Source: Papio anubis
Lineage: Eukaryota > Chordata > Mammalia > Primates > Cercopithecidae
Direction: 5' to 3'
Length of the DNA stretch: 64,000 nt
NCBI RefSeq assembly: GCF_008728515.1
Contig: NC_044981.1
Location: forward strand, 6,190,538 to 6,254,537
A program made the position numbers and the translations under genes. The notes beneath the pieces were generated by a model. The model did not search any database, was not told the DNA's origin, and was given only the letters and a program-made list of their open reading frames with translations. This document shows, one piece after another, positions 54,261 to 64,000 of this stretch (position 1 is the stretch's first letter; the number at the start of each line of letters is the position of its first letter).

Positions 54261-55524
54261 GTGAGGGTCTCACCTGGAGACAGAATTCATTTCAGGTGCC
54301 TCAAATGAAGGGACTAAGAGGAGGGATTCCTCACTTAGATGAGGACAGGTTTGAGAAGACCAGCAGGAATGCTGTAGCACCCAGAAACCAATGGCAGCAG
54401 AAAGGTAGAACTGCTCCTAGGGCTGAAGAGGCAAAAGATGGAGATTGTGGTACCCAAGCCCATTGATCACTGGAGCTCCGATGAAGCCAGTCTAAGCGGA
54501 GGGGCCATGCAGCAGGAGCAGTGTTGGGGATGCAGCCATTGCCAGGGATGTGAGGACCACGCAGGGAGGGAACTGGAAGAAGTGTGCCGACCCCCCTCCC
54601 CTCCTGTTCTCTGGTCTCCCCTTAGGGCCACCATTCACTGAGGCCAACAGAACTAGACAGGGAAGGAGCCAGGGGTGCAGTTAATCAAGGCCAGCCTCCC
54701 AGAGCATAGGGCTGGGAGAAGTGAGCAAAATAACCAGCAGGATAGTTATTGGGAGTGGGGGAGCTCTGAAATCAGCATTAAAAATAAATCTTCCAGAAAC
54801 CCTTTGGCAGCCCCCCTTCCCCCGGCCCCGCATCCCCCCCACCCCCGCCCCCCCACCCCACAGAGACATCTTGAAGACACTCTCTTGGGGGAAGGGACCA
54901 GAAAGCCTAGAAGCACTGGGCAGCCAGGAGTGGAGACAAAGGTGGAATTGGAGTAGACTGGGTTGATAGAAGGGATGCCAAACACAATGTCACAACTGTG
55001 ATCCACAGAGTGGCGCTGTTTCTCCCCTCCAGTTCCCACATGGAATCTGTATAGGACAACACCTTTGCATACTGCCTCACTTCAGCAGGCTCTGAACTGC
55101 AAAGCATGTAACTGTGGTTTCTGTGGACAAGCAAGCACCTGAAATAGATTTATGTGTCTGGGAAAGTAAACAATCTCTCCTCTGCAGACCCAAATGTGAC
55201 ATGGAGTATACTAAAACCATAAGCACACACTCTGGCTCCTCTACAGATGGTATCAATCTTTCACCTTTTACTAAAACCATAAACATCATTATTCTAAACA
55301 CTGTATCCACTTTCAGGTAATCACTCAGATTAAGTCACAAGTCTGCATATTTCTGAGAAAGTCAGGCACAACAAAAAACAACTTTGTAATGTGTACAAAT
55401 TATACAAATACGTTGTTAACCTTAGGCAAGTAAGAAGTAGCTAATTTAATAAATCATAAGTTCTGTGAAGTTTGGGGTTTTTAACATGCAATCGGCATAA
55501 ATTACAAAATCACAGGATTTATTC
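54261..55524. other. Unassigned sequence, GC-rich in its first 700 bp
   Basis: 54261-54960 is GC-rich with a repeat-like feel (CACCCAGAAACCAATGGCAG, TTAATCAAGGCCAGCCTCCC), but I cannot name the family. It contains the C-rich tract 54811-54859. 54970-55520 shows nothing recognised. Short overlapping frames on both strands near 54675-55039 are not supported as coding. Confidence 0.4.
54811..54859 (-). other. G-quadruplex candidate (minus strand)
   Basis: About 49 nt with seven or more C-runs of 3-8 on the plus strand. The minus strand therefore has more than four G-runs of at least three, separated by 1-3 nt, which satisfies standard quadruplex patterns. The plus strand could form an i-motif. 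Confidence 0.75.
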
Positions 55525-55819
55525 CTTTTTTTTTTTTTTTTTTTTTCTGAGATGGAGTCGCACTCTTGTCGCCCAGGCTGGAGTGCAGTGTCACAGACAA
55601 CCTCTGCCCCCTGGGCTCAGGTAATTCTTGTACCTCAGCCTCCTGAGTAGCTGGGATTACAGACGTGCGCCACCATGCCCAGCTAATTTTTTGATTTTTA
55701 GTAGAGACAGGGTTTCACCATGTTGGCCAGCGTGGTCTTGAACTCCTGACCTCAAGTGATCCACCCACCTTCGCCTCCCAAAGTGCTGGGATTACAGGCA
55801 TGAGCCACTGTGCCCAGCA
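55525..55819 (-). mobile_element. AluS, antisense
   Basis: Antisense Alu with a T-run tail. The left part is slightly shortened around CAGTGTCACAGACAACCTC. It is flanked by AGGATTTATTC (55514-55524 and 55820-55830). Confidence 0.92.
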
Positions 55820-55834
55820 AGGATTTATTCTTAT

Positions 55835-55925
55835 TTACTCATTTAACTAACATTTACTGAACTCCTGTAATATGCCAGGAGTTAATCTAGATGCTGAATG
55901 AAACAGGCAAGACCTGGGCCTTGTG
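55835..55925 (-). mobile_element. L2 LINE 3' end fragment, antisense
   Basis: TAACATTTACTGAACTCCTG, TAATATGCCAGGAGTTAATC and ATGCTGAATGAAACAGGCAA follow the complement of the L2 3' end. Confidence 0.55.
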
Positions 55926-56114
55926 GAATTGAAATAGCTGAAGATGGGGCAAATTACACTCTGGCTTCCTTTCTACCACATTGCAGTTTTTTGGAGTTTA
56001 GAAAGACTGAAATGCCCTTTGCAGAACTTTATTGAAAATGCTGATGTTTTCCTAAGAGCAGGTGTATGGAGTAAAATTCTAGGCTATGTCTCAGACTCTG
56101 CCTGCCAAAGCTTG

Positions 56115-56240
56115 GCATGCCTCTCTCCCTCCCTCCCTGCCTCTCTCTCCTTTCTCCCTTCCTCCTTTCCTCCCTCCCTCCTTCCCTGTCATCCTTCTGT
56201 TCATCCTTTTCTTCTCTCTTTCTCTCTTTTTTCTCTTATC
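56115..56240. repeat. Pyrimidine-rich (CCTT/CTCT) tract
   Basis: About 125 bp dominated by CTCCCTCC, TTCC and CTCT words. Confidence 0.9.
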
Positions 56241-56342
56241 TGCTCTCTTTTTTATTCCCCAATCACACCTAAACTGTTATACTAGTTCTGTTCTGGAGTA
56301 CAACCTTCAGCAAAGCAAAACTAAAACACCCAAGCGTTTTAG

Positions 56343-56644
56343 TGATTGATTGATTGATTGATTGACATGGAGTTTTGCTCTTTTTGCCCAGGCTGGAGTG
56401 CAGTGGCGTGATCTTGGCTCACTGCAACCTCCGCCTCCCAGTTTCAAGCAATTCTCCTGCCTCAGCCTCTCGAGTAGCTGGGATTACAGGCACCCGCCAC
56501 CACGCTTGGCTAATTTTTGTATTTTTAGTAGGGATGGGGTTTCTCCATGTTGGCCAGGCTGGTCTTGGACTCCCGATCTCAGGTGATCCTCCTGCTTGGC
56601 CTTCCAAAATGCTGGAATTACAGGTGTGAGCCACTGCTCCTGGT
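56343..56644 (-). mobile_element. AluS, antisense, with (ATTG)n tail
   Basis: Antisense Alu whose tail has become an (ATTG)n microsatellite (56343-56365). Body from ATGGAGTTTTGCTC to GTGAGCCACTGCTCC. Imperfect duplication CAAGCGTTTTAG (56331-56342) and CAAGGGTCTTTTAG (56647-56660). Confidence 0.9.
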
Positions 56645-56660
56645 CTCAAGGGTCTTTTAG

Positions 56661-57846
56661 ATTGAATTAAAAAATAATAATAATTGGAATTTGTTAAATT
56701 GGTAGCCTACTTTGTGTTCCTTTAAGCAAACAGAAAGTACTTCTCCCAAGGCACTGCCATACACTATTTGACCACATTTTATTTATCAGTGACTCTCCAG
56801 GTCTAACCAGGCTGGCCAACTCATCCTGGTTTTAACACTAACTCCTCAGTCTCCTGGAGGCCAAGAGAGTCAGTCACCCTTCCTGTAACACAATTATACC
56901 TAGCAGATTCTTTATACACACTTTCTATACGAATAAAAAAATATCCTCACAAAAATAAGCAATACTCATCCACACACTTCATTGATTCAATTTTCTCTAA
57001 GATTTTTCTCACGTAAAAACAGAAAAAGGAGATTTTCATACACAAGGCTATTTCCAATTACAACCATTAAAAATCAGATGTTTTAGGTTTGAACATTAAA
57101 ATATTTAAAATCCACATTTAAACTCAGTCAGTATGCAATATGTTTATTTTAGTATTCTTAGAGAAAAATGTCAGAGTATTTATTCTTGTTATACTCTGTA
57201 ACTTTCATTCTGCCAAATGTAGGTGGGGTGAGCAAATAGATTTTTGAAAATAGATTCTGAAAACCGGATTAAAAAAAAATCTAATGGCTTCAGGGCAGTC
57301 ATAAACTTGGGATGATGGCTTTCTGCAGGGCAGAAGTAATGAGGCATGAATAAATATTGTTGATCTCACTTCCTCCCTCTGTAAATGACCAACAAGAGCC
57401 ACGTTGTACATGTAACGCCACCAACTCACAGGCAGAGGAACCCAAACAACTTCATTTGTGCTTCACAGTTGAAGACAGCCCCTGTTGCATGACCTCAGGT
57501 TTAATAAGCCATCACCGGTCCAGAGACAATTCTTCCTGCAGACACACTTCCCAGCCCAGCTCATCAGGAGATGCTGGCGCAGTCTCTCCCACTCGAACGC
57601 TTTATTAGCCATTATCCTTCGTGACTTCAAGGTGAGATCTCAATACACAGTAAAAACTGCTCATTTTCCATTGCTTCTCACATAACAGGCAAATCTATTT
57701 CCCTTATAAAACAGGAATTACAGGCGTAAATGCCACCTACACAGCTATTTCACTGCAGGGGCCACCCCACCAAAAAGAGAGTATCTTATCCATGGGATAT
57801 GCTTTTCTGTGGTTTCAACCAAGTGAAGTAAGAACAGGTCATAGTT
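56661..57846. other. Repeat-poor unassigned sequence
   Basis: No element recognised over 1.2 kb. 57290-57640 is single-copy-looking with no credible frame. It could be conserved noncoding DNA, but only comparison would tell. Confidence 0.4.
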
Positions 57847-58020
57847 TTACTTTCCTTCCTCCCTCCTTCTCTCCCTCCATTCCTTCGTTCTTCCTTCCTT
57901 CTCTTGCTTTCTGCCTCTCTTTCCCTCCCTCCCTCCCTCCCTCCCTCCTTTCCTTCCTTCCTTCCTTCCTTCCTTCTTTCCTTCCTTCCTTCCTTCCTTC
58001 CTTCTTACCTTTTCTTCCTC
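57847..58020. repeat. (CCTT)n pyrimidine tract
   Basis: About 170 bp almost purely pyrimidine on the plus strand, with CCCT and CCTT runs. It is the strand mirror of the tract at 47739-47960. The Ser-Phe-Leu-Pro-rich frames across it are artefacts. Confidence 0.97.
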
Positions 58021-58384
58021 ATGAGTCTGCAGAAAAAACTTATAAAATACAAATCAACAGTTTGCAAGACTAACATTCCTCAGAAAACAGCTTAGGAAGT
58101 ACCGCAGTGAACATCAAATGGAAATTAGTGATCTACTATGTCCTCCTCATTTCAGCAGGATGTTCTGGACCTATTTACTCCTTAATGGAGAGCTGCATGG
58201 GGGAAGTGCATTGGTTTCAGGCCCAACTTGGTTGCTAAACCACTGCTGGGTCTCATCTCTTCACCCCTACAATGGGAGTTTGGAAGGAGGCATTCTTCAG
58301 TGTCCCTTCAGTTCTAATCATGTTCTACATTAATTGGTACACACATACTTGTGTGCACACATACACTCCAATGTAACCACATAT
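58021..58384. other. Unassigned sequence
   Basis: Nothing recognised. Confidence 0.5.
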
Positions 58385-58790
58385 AAAGGTATGAACTAAG
58401 TTGTGTCCCTCATCCCTCAAAACACTTGTTGAAGTTCCAACCCCCAGTACCTCAGAATGTGACTTTATTTGGAGATAGGGCCTTAAATAGGTGATTAAGT
58501 TAAAATGAGGCCTTTAAAGTAGGGCTCCAATGGAATATGACTGGTGTCTTTTTTTAAGAAGAGGAAAAGACACAAGGGATGCATGTGAAGAGAGAGAGGG
58601 GCATGTGAAGAGAGAGAGGGGCATGTGAGGACACAGGGAGAGAACACCATCTACAAGCCAAGGAGAGAGCCCTCGGAAGGAACCCACCCTGCCAACACCT
58701 AGACCTTGGACTTCCAGCTTCCAGAACTGTGAGAAATACATTTATGCTGTTTAAGCTTCCCCGTCTGGTATTTTGTGTGTGGCAAATATG
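58385..58790 (+). mobile_element. MLT1-type LTR, sense
   Basis: AAGTTCCAACCCCCAGTACC, TCAGAATGTGACTTTATTTG, GAGATAGGGCCTTAAATAGG, AATATGACTGGTGTCTTTTT, ATCTACAAGCCAAGGAGAG, GAGCCCTCGGAAGGAACC, CTTCCAGAACTGTGAGAAAT and GTCTGGTATTTTGTGTG follow a MaLR LTR in order. Inside it a 20-bp unit, GCATGTGAAGAGAGAGAGGG, is repeated exactly twice (58581-58600, 58601-58620) with a partial third. Confidence 0.8.
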
Positions 58791-59084
58791 TCCCCTTTTT
58801 ATCAAGGAAGATCTGCATTGATGCTCTGACCCCAACTGTATGTGCAACACGGCAGAAACTGAAGGTTTGCCTGGAAGACCCAGACTTGCATCCAAATGGT
58901 GCAGTTGGAATAACTTCCTTCAGGTACCAAGACAACCCACACCGATGTGGTCTATGGCTGACCTTTAAGCACAGCCACATAGCATGTCTTCATTCTCTTG
59001 AAACCTGCAGTAGAATAAGCCACATGCTGGAAAAGGCATGGCTAACGTGGGCTTCTCCCCTTAGCTAAGATTCACGAAGACCCA
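58791..59084. other. Unassigned sequence
   Basis: Nothing recognised; overlapping frames on both strands are not supported. Confidence 0.5.
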
Positions 59085-59230
59085 GATAATTCTACAAGTA
59101 TTTACTGAGCACTCATCATGCACTGGGAGTGATGCAAGACACAAGATAAATAAAGCCGGGGCCTCCTGCCCCTGGAGAACTTACAAGTGAAGGATGATGG
59201 ACATATAAGCAGCTCCACTGTAAGCCAGAT
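59085..59230 (-). mobile_element. L2 LINE 3' end fragment, antisense
   Basis: CAAGTATTTACTGAGCACTC, ATCATGCACTGGGAGTGATG, AGACACAAGATAAATAAAGC and CCCCTGGAGAACTTACAAG follow the complement of the L2 3' end. Confidence 0.65.
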
Positions 59231-59442
59231 GGTGTTTTGCTCAAGCGACTAAATGCTATGGAAGTTGTATCTGTGAGGAATTATATTTCATTACAAATAA
59301 AAGGAGTCCTGGGGAAAAGTGGCTCAAACAAGTAAGGACTTTATTTTTCTTATACAACTAGAATTCCAGAATTTCATGGTTGCTGGTGTTGTTTCAAGGC
59401 TTCAAAGATGTTAGGGTCAAGGTCTTTGCAACAACTGTTTTC

Positions 59443-59600
59443 CCCCAGCTTTATTAAGATGTAATTGACCAATAAAAATTGTATACACTGACAGTATACA
59501 ATGTGAGATCTCCACATATGCATACACAGTGAAATGATTAAATCAAGGTGTTTAACATTTCCATCACCTCCATACTTATTTTTATGTGATGAGAACATTT
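59443..59600. mobile_element. L1M-type LINE fragment
   Basis: CCCCAGCTTTATTAAGATGT, AATTGACCAATAAAAATTGT, CATATGCATACACAGTGAAA, TGATTAAATCAAGGTGTTTA, ACATTTCCATCACCTCC and TGTGATGAGAACATTT follow an old L1 segment in order. Confidence 0.65.
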
Positions 59601-59929
59601 AACATCTGCAACAACTTTGATAGTCCCTTGTGGTTTCAAAGTGGCTACTCTGGTCACTGTGTCACATTGTGATTTAGTGAGATAAAAGAAGGAAGGAGGA
59701 AAAGAGCAAAGGGCAGACCAATGCCAGCTGCATCTACAGCCCATTTTAGAGGCTTTCTCCTTGAATCCCTCCCACCTACTTCCATTAACATCTCACTGGC
59801 CGGACCAGTGCTCCATAACCTCTGGGCCTAGAGAGAGGCTGAGAAATGCATTTTTTTCCACGTAGGCACTTTGCTGCTCATCCCTCCAAGAATGAGAAGG
59901 AGAAGTAGAGGGAGAACAGATTTGGGGTA

Positions 59930-60187
59930 GGCAGATCAGAGAGCAAGGAGAGGTGTGTTCATCTGCGATGGCTCATTCCATGTTGTTAGAGGATGTGGGG
60001 TGTGAGCTGAATCCAGAGACAAGCAGCGTGGAAAGAGCAGTCTATGCAGAGAGGTCATCACTGCAAAGACAGAAGATTCAAGACCACAGATCACATAAGA
60101 ACCACCGAGGCTAGGGCTTAACGTGTATGTGCAGTGAAAGAAAGTACCAGAAGATCAGTTAGAACATGCAGATGGGGGCTAACTGGT
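59930..60187 (-). mobile_element. L2 LINE relic, antisense, part 1
   Basis: GTGAGCTGAATCCAGAGACA, GCAGTCTATGCAGAGAGGTC and CACTGCAAAGACAGAAGATT recall the complement of L2 ORF2/3' sequence. It continues after the MLT1 LTR, at 60600. Confidence 0.5.
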
Positions 60188-60598
60188 GAGTTTACTAGTT
60201 TCCTAGTGCTGCCATAAAAAACACCACAGCCTGGGTGGCTTAAATACCAGATTTATTTCCTCACAGTTCTGCAGGCTAGAAGTCCAAAGTCAAGGTATCA
60301 GCAGGGTTGTTTTCTCCTCAGGCCTGTGGCTTGCACGAAGCTGTCTTATCACTTCATCCTCACATAGTCATTCCTCTGTGTGCACACATCTCTCTGCATG
60401 TCCAAGTTTCCTCTTCTTATAAGAATACCAGCGACATTGGATCAGGGTCCACCCTAATGGCCTCAGTAACTTAATCACCTCTTTAAAGTTCGTGCCTTCA
60501 AATATGGTTGCATTCTGAGGTTATTAGGGCTTAGGTCTTCCACACAGGAATCTGGGGGTGGGAGGGCAAGACACAACCAGAATTCAACCCATAACAGG
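60188..60598 (-). mobile_element. MLT1-type LTR, antisense, within an L2
   Basis: TAGTTTCCTAGTGCTGCCAT, CACCACAGCCTGGGTGGCTT, CAGTTCTGCAGGCTAGAAGT, TCCAAAGTCAAGGTATCAGC, TTATAAGAATACCAGCGACA, GGGTCCACCCTAATGGCCTC, TTGCATTCTGAGGTTATTAG and CAGAATTCAACCCATAACA follow the complement of a MaLR LTR over its whole length. Confidence 0.85.
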
Positions 60599-60599
60599 G

Positions 60600-61120
60600 A
60601 GAACCTTAAAGTCTAGGCCAAGGAGTTTGTGTTTTGTTCTGTATGCAAGAGAAAGACAGCAGACGTTTTGAGCGAGGAGAAACATTATTAGAGTTATTAT
60701 TTTTTAGCAGGCTAGTCCTTTGTTCCCATTGTGTAGGATGCAATAGCAGCATAGAAACCCAAGGGTAACCATTGCTTTAGTGAAGGCAAGAGGTAATGAT
60801 GATCTGAATTAGGGCAGTAGCCATAGAAATGCAAATAGGAAATGGAGTAGGAGATAAATCCAAGAGACACTGTGGGAGTAAAATAACCAGGATTTGCTAA
60901 TTTGGTACCACAGTGCAGATGAGGGAGGAGTTGGAGGCAATGCTGAGGTTCTTGAGGCCAGGCAATGGAGTGGGTGGGCTGGCATTCACTGACATGGGGT
61001 GAAGTGGAGGAGGACAAGTTCAGTTGAGGACATGACCATGCTTATAAGATGTGCATATGACACTACGATAGAACGATCACAAAAGCAGCTGGAAATGGGG
61101 GTCCAGAGCTTGGGCATCAC
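60600..61120 (-). mobile_element. L2 LINE relic, antisense, part 2
   Basis: CTAGGCCAAGGAGTTTGTGT, GCAGACGTTTTGAGCGAGGA, GCAGATGAGGGAGGAGTTGG, AATGCTGAGGTTCTTGAGGC, CACTGACATGGGGTGAAGTG and TTCAGTTGAGGACATGACCA follow the complement of L2 ORF2. It is decayed, with no open frame of note. Confidence 0.65.
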
Positions 61121-62900
61121 CAAAAGCCTTATTTTAAATAACAGGCTGGCCTAAGCAAACTTCAGAGTAGGAAAATTTGTCTCTGATGTCTTTCCAGCCG
61201 CTGTCACATTCTGTCTGCAATCCTTGGGTCCTAGGCCCACAGGCTCCCAAATTGCCCCTCCTCCTCCTCCTGAATGCAAATGCCCCTGCACTCCATCAAG
61301 CTCCAAGGGTTCTTAGTCATGGAGAAGGAAGAGAGAATGATGATCTCCCAAAGGAAAGCCTGGTGCCTTTCAGGCAGTGTCAGGGGGAAGAGAGGAATCT
61401 CAGCCCAGGGCTGGGAGGCATTTTCACAGTCGATGCCTTTTCCCGCTGCTCCTGAAATCCCACTCAGCCTTCTCAGAGGACTCTGAACCCAGAAATCAGA
61501 CTTTGACCATCTGCTTTTGGTTGCTTCTGAGAGAAAAGGCCTTAAACCTTCAGATATGCATTTGAAAATAAAGAATGCATACCATAGATTTATGTGTGTC
61601 AAATGGGTTTTGTTCAGACTTGTAAACTTGTCTCTCCTGAAGCAGTAGATTGCCAAGCAGCCCTGTGCCCTGGGGAAAGATCATCAATGCAACCATGCCT
61701 CTAACAACATTTAATCTGAGTTATCTTTCTGTTTGCAGCTGAAGAGTTCTCTAGAATGGCTTTCTTATTAGGATTAGGTGTGGGTCAATGTCTGTCAAAT
61801 TTTAGGTGACACTAAAACTCCATAAGAAAATGGATACCTTTCTGTTTCAAGCATGCCAAGCCCTGGTCTTTGGTGAAGAAATATATACATTCTCACCCAA
61901 ATACAAATTCTGTTTCCCAGGCACCTTCTCTGAGCTCTATTTCCTTTGGGTAGTGTGGTACAGATCAGTTCCTGGGATGCCCCCCAAATCCGAGATCTAT
62001 CATTGCAGCAGAAAGGCCAGACTGCAACTTCTTCGAGTTTTCTCATCATTCTCACCCTGCCTCGAGAATATAGGTCATGGCATTTGTGGATGCACCTGTG
62101 GGACACAGTCACCTATATTCTCCTGTGGGTGCCCCCAAAGGATGGGCTTACTCGAGATCTGTTGTCTCTGTGCAGGAACCAGCTCTGAGCTTGGGCAGAG
62201 AGACATGTCTTACACAGAGAGGGAGGGAGAGGAGAAGCAGTAAAAGAGAACAAGGCCAGAGTCAGCCGAGGGAGACTCAGTATAATTGATTGTTGCTGCC
62301 CAGGGCCTCTTTGGCCTTCACCCCCTGGGAGGAAAAGGGATTATGCATCCCTCACATGCACAGGGCACCCCAGATGCAACCCTGAGTACTATTAAGAAGG
62401 AGACAGAGGTAGCCCTGCACCTCTTTCTTTTTCTCTCACAAACCACATTTCTGACATTCTTCACCCCACAGCCAGTGGGAGTGACGGCTCCTTTTATCAC
62501 TTGCAGTCTGACCTGCTGGCTGAGGATCTGAACTCGCAAGCTCGTCTCTTTTCAGCTGTGGGTTGTTTGCAGTGAAACAATACCAACTGCCCGCTGAATT
62601 TCAGGTGGTCATCGGCCACGGGGCTTTCAGGATGCTGCCCCTAGCCAGCCACCTCAGGGCCTCAGTCCCCTTTTTGCTGATTTCAGATAATGTTCTAGCA
62701 GCTTGGAATCATTACTTTCCCCCTTTCTGTTCAGGTTTGGGTGAGGCATTTATGTGTAGACAGCCCAACCCCTATTAGTTAGAATGAGAAAATCCTAGGG
62801 CTGTGAAGCTCAGATTTGATGCTAAATTAATTCACCAAGTTCTTGCTTTTTTTATGGATAACATGATTCTGAAAAAAAAAAATCATTGCATTCTCAATCT
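61121..62900. other. Unassigned sequence
   Basis: About 1.8 kb without a recognised repeat. Overlapping frames of 141 codons (61231-61656, minus) and 145 codons (61806-62243, plus) have no recognisable domains, and other frames run across them. A 46-bp piece (62082-62127) recurs at 63485-63530. No gene is called. Confidence 0.45.
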
Positions 62901-63107
62901 CTGCTCTGTTCAGTACAGTAGCAAGTAGCCTCATGTGACAATTTAAATTTTAATTACTTAAAATTACATAAAACAAAAATTCAATTCTTCAGTCACACTG
63001 ACCACATTTCAAGTACTCAATGGCCACGTGTGGCTAGTGGCTACCATGTTGAAGAGGCAGACACAGAATATTTCATCTTCAAGGAAAGTTCTATTAGACA
63101 GCACTGA
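62901..63107 (-). mobile_element. MER3-like hAT-Charlie element
   Basis: CAGTACAGTAGCAAGTAGCC, AATTTAAATTTTAATTACTT, CACTGACCACATTTCAAGTA, CTCAATGGCCACGTGTGGCT, AGTGGCTACCATGTTGAAGA and AAGTTCTATTAGACAGCACTG follow a roughly 200-bp nonautonomous hAT element with terminal inverted repeats. The MER3 name is from memory and less sure than the class. Confidence 0.7.
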
Positions 63108-63404
63108 TCCAACAATTCCAATTCTGACCTTTGACTATGAAATGCAACAACTTCTTGGACCTATGATTCTTACACCAAACACTTGGATTTTGTCTGATAA
63201 CAACAGATCACTGGTGGCAGGATACGTTTAATGTTCATTATTGTTACATTGCTGTTATTTTGATGATTTATAATTATAGAATAACTGCCAGGCTTTTAAC
63301 TGATTTCTTTCCTTATTATTTCATGGATCTAATTTGCTAGTGTGAATTAATAGCATTTATGGAATTTCCAAGGTTACTCTGCTTCTCCAACAGCTTCCGC
63401 GTTC
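63108..63404. other. Unassigned AT-rich sequence
   Basis: Nothing recognised. Confidence 0.5.
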
Positions 63405-63540
63405 CTGACATTGATTCATTTATTCTTCGTGCATTCACTAGATGCTTCTGGAGGGTGTGTTCCCTGTGCTTAGATGGGGGTGATATTTGTGAACGCACCT
63501 GTGGGACACAGTCACCTATACTGTCGTGTGAAGTACAGAC
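63405..63540 (-). mobile_element. L2 LINE 3' end fragment, antisense
   Basis: CATTGATTCATTTATTCTTC, ACTAGATGCTTCTGGAGGGT, GTTCCCTGTGCTTAGATGGG and CACCTGTGGGACACAGTCAC recall the complement of the L2 3' end. Diverged. Confidence 0.5.
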
Positions 63541-63544
63541 ACTG

Positions 63545-63740
63545 TAACATTACATTTCAGAGCTGGGGCTCTGGTGTCCACTATGCAGCTCTGTCACTTT
63601 CTATCTCTGTCCTTCATTTTCTCATCTGTAAAATAAGGATAATAAGCATATGGAGCTCTACAGATTATGAAGATTAAATGAGCTAAACCATGCATAGTTC
63701 TTACACAGAGGGTATTATCTACTAGATAGTCTAACATGTT
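63545..63740 (+). mobile_element. MIR SINE
   Basis: Sense MIR: CAGAGCTGGGGCTCTGGTGT, CAGCTCTGTCACTTTCTATC, TTCATTTTCTCATCTGTAAA, ATAAGGATAATAAGCATATG, GATTATGAAGATTAAATGAG and CATAGTTCTTACACAGAGGG. Well preserved. The last 260 bp of the window show nothing further. Confidence 0.85.
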
Positions 63741-64000
63741 ATTTTAATAATCAGCTGTTCAGTGTCATTATTGTTGATACAGGGTGATATTTTAAGTCCA
63801 ATTCTTTTCCGGCCAATCACTCTACAAAAGAAATGAGGATCCAGAACAGGGATTGTGGTTAGTGTGAATATGTAGCTTCTTCCCAGAACAACCATTTCGA
63901 CAGTTCCTGCAGCGTGGTGAAATTTCCTGTTCTTTGTTTTGCTGCTTTCTCTCTATGGATAAAAACTATGAGTAAGCTGAACAGTAGTAGCAAGCAAGCA

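Noticed and set aside
57792..58095. Two overlapping plus-strand frames rich in Ser, Pro, Phe and Leu
   Set aside because: Artefacts of the (CCTT)n tract.
61231..62243. 141-codon minus and 145-codon plus open frames in unassigned DNA
   Set aside because: They lie among other overlapping frames with no recognisable motif. Coding use of either is not supported.
1..64000. tRNA, rRNA, snRNA genes and CpG island
   Set aside because: No tRNA cloverleaf with A and B boxes outside SINEs, no conserved snRNA words, and CG dinucleotides are sparse except inside young Alus.

Overview
The window is nuclear DNA from a primate, most likely an Old World monkey. It holds about fourteen Alu elements, THE1 and MLT1 LTRs, MIR and L2 relics, MADE1-type sequence and a primate-age L1. 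Two Alus, at 34450-34757 and 49786-49958, carry the run GAGATC(C/T)GGCCACTG and the box A-tract form CTAGCCGGGCGAGG or close to it. I know these as marks of the AluYR branch of macaques, baboons and their relatives. Species, chromosome and locus cannot be read from the sequence.

I find no intact protein-coding gene, no recognisable exon series, no tRNA or rRNA gene, no CpG island and no CRISPR array. The longest open frames (about 100-154 codons) lie in Alu or L1 sequence, in simple repeats, or in sequence with no recognisable protein signature. The window reads as intergenic or deep-intronic DNA.

Layout. 1-5000: L2 relic with a three-copy local duplication, an ERV1-type LTR, a degenerate TG-rich tract. 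5000-13200: AluY, MIRs, an MLT1 LTR, a repeat-poor stretch (9.5-10.3 kb), and a MER5A-type element whose end was tandemly duplicated. 13.2-20.8 kb: a possible retrocopy, three Alus plus a 77-bp Alu patch that looks templated, and a THE1 solo LTR with a perfect 5-bp target duplication. 21-29 kb: old LINE relics on the minus strand split by Alus, a possible frameshifted pseudogene, and a retrocopy-like segment with a 34-nt tail. 29-35 kb: four Alus, CA-rich DNA with a 125-bp duplicate of the 27-kb segment, and a young AluYR. 35-37 kb: repeat-poor DNA with a POU-octamer palindrome. 37-49 kb: L1M, L2 and MLT1 relics, two near-perfect inverted repeats, MER20- and MADE1-type DNA transposons, a purine tract. 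49-54 kb: nested insertions ending in a 4.2-kb primate L1 that lost its reverse-transcriptase core. 54-64 kb: a C-rich quadruplex candidate, Alus, pyrimidine tracts, MLT1 LTRs (one inside an L2), a MER3-like element and a MIR.

No gene network operates here that I can see. The main interest is the record of mutation: templated patches, local duplications, hairpins and nested retrotransposition, plus two repeat-poor stretches that could be regulatory. I found no evidence for a new biological system. Subfamily names are by eye from memory of consensus sequences and were not checked with RepeatMasker.
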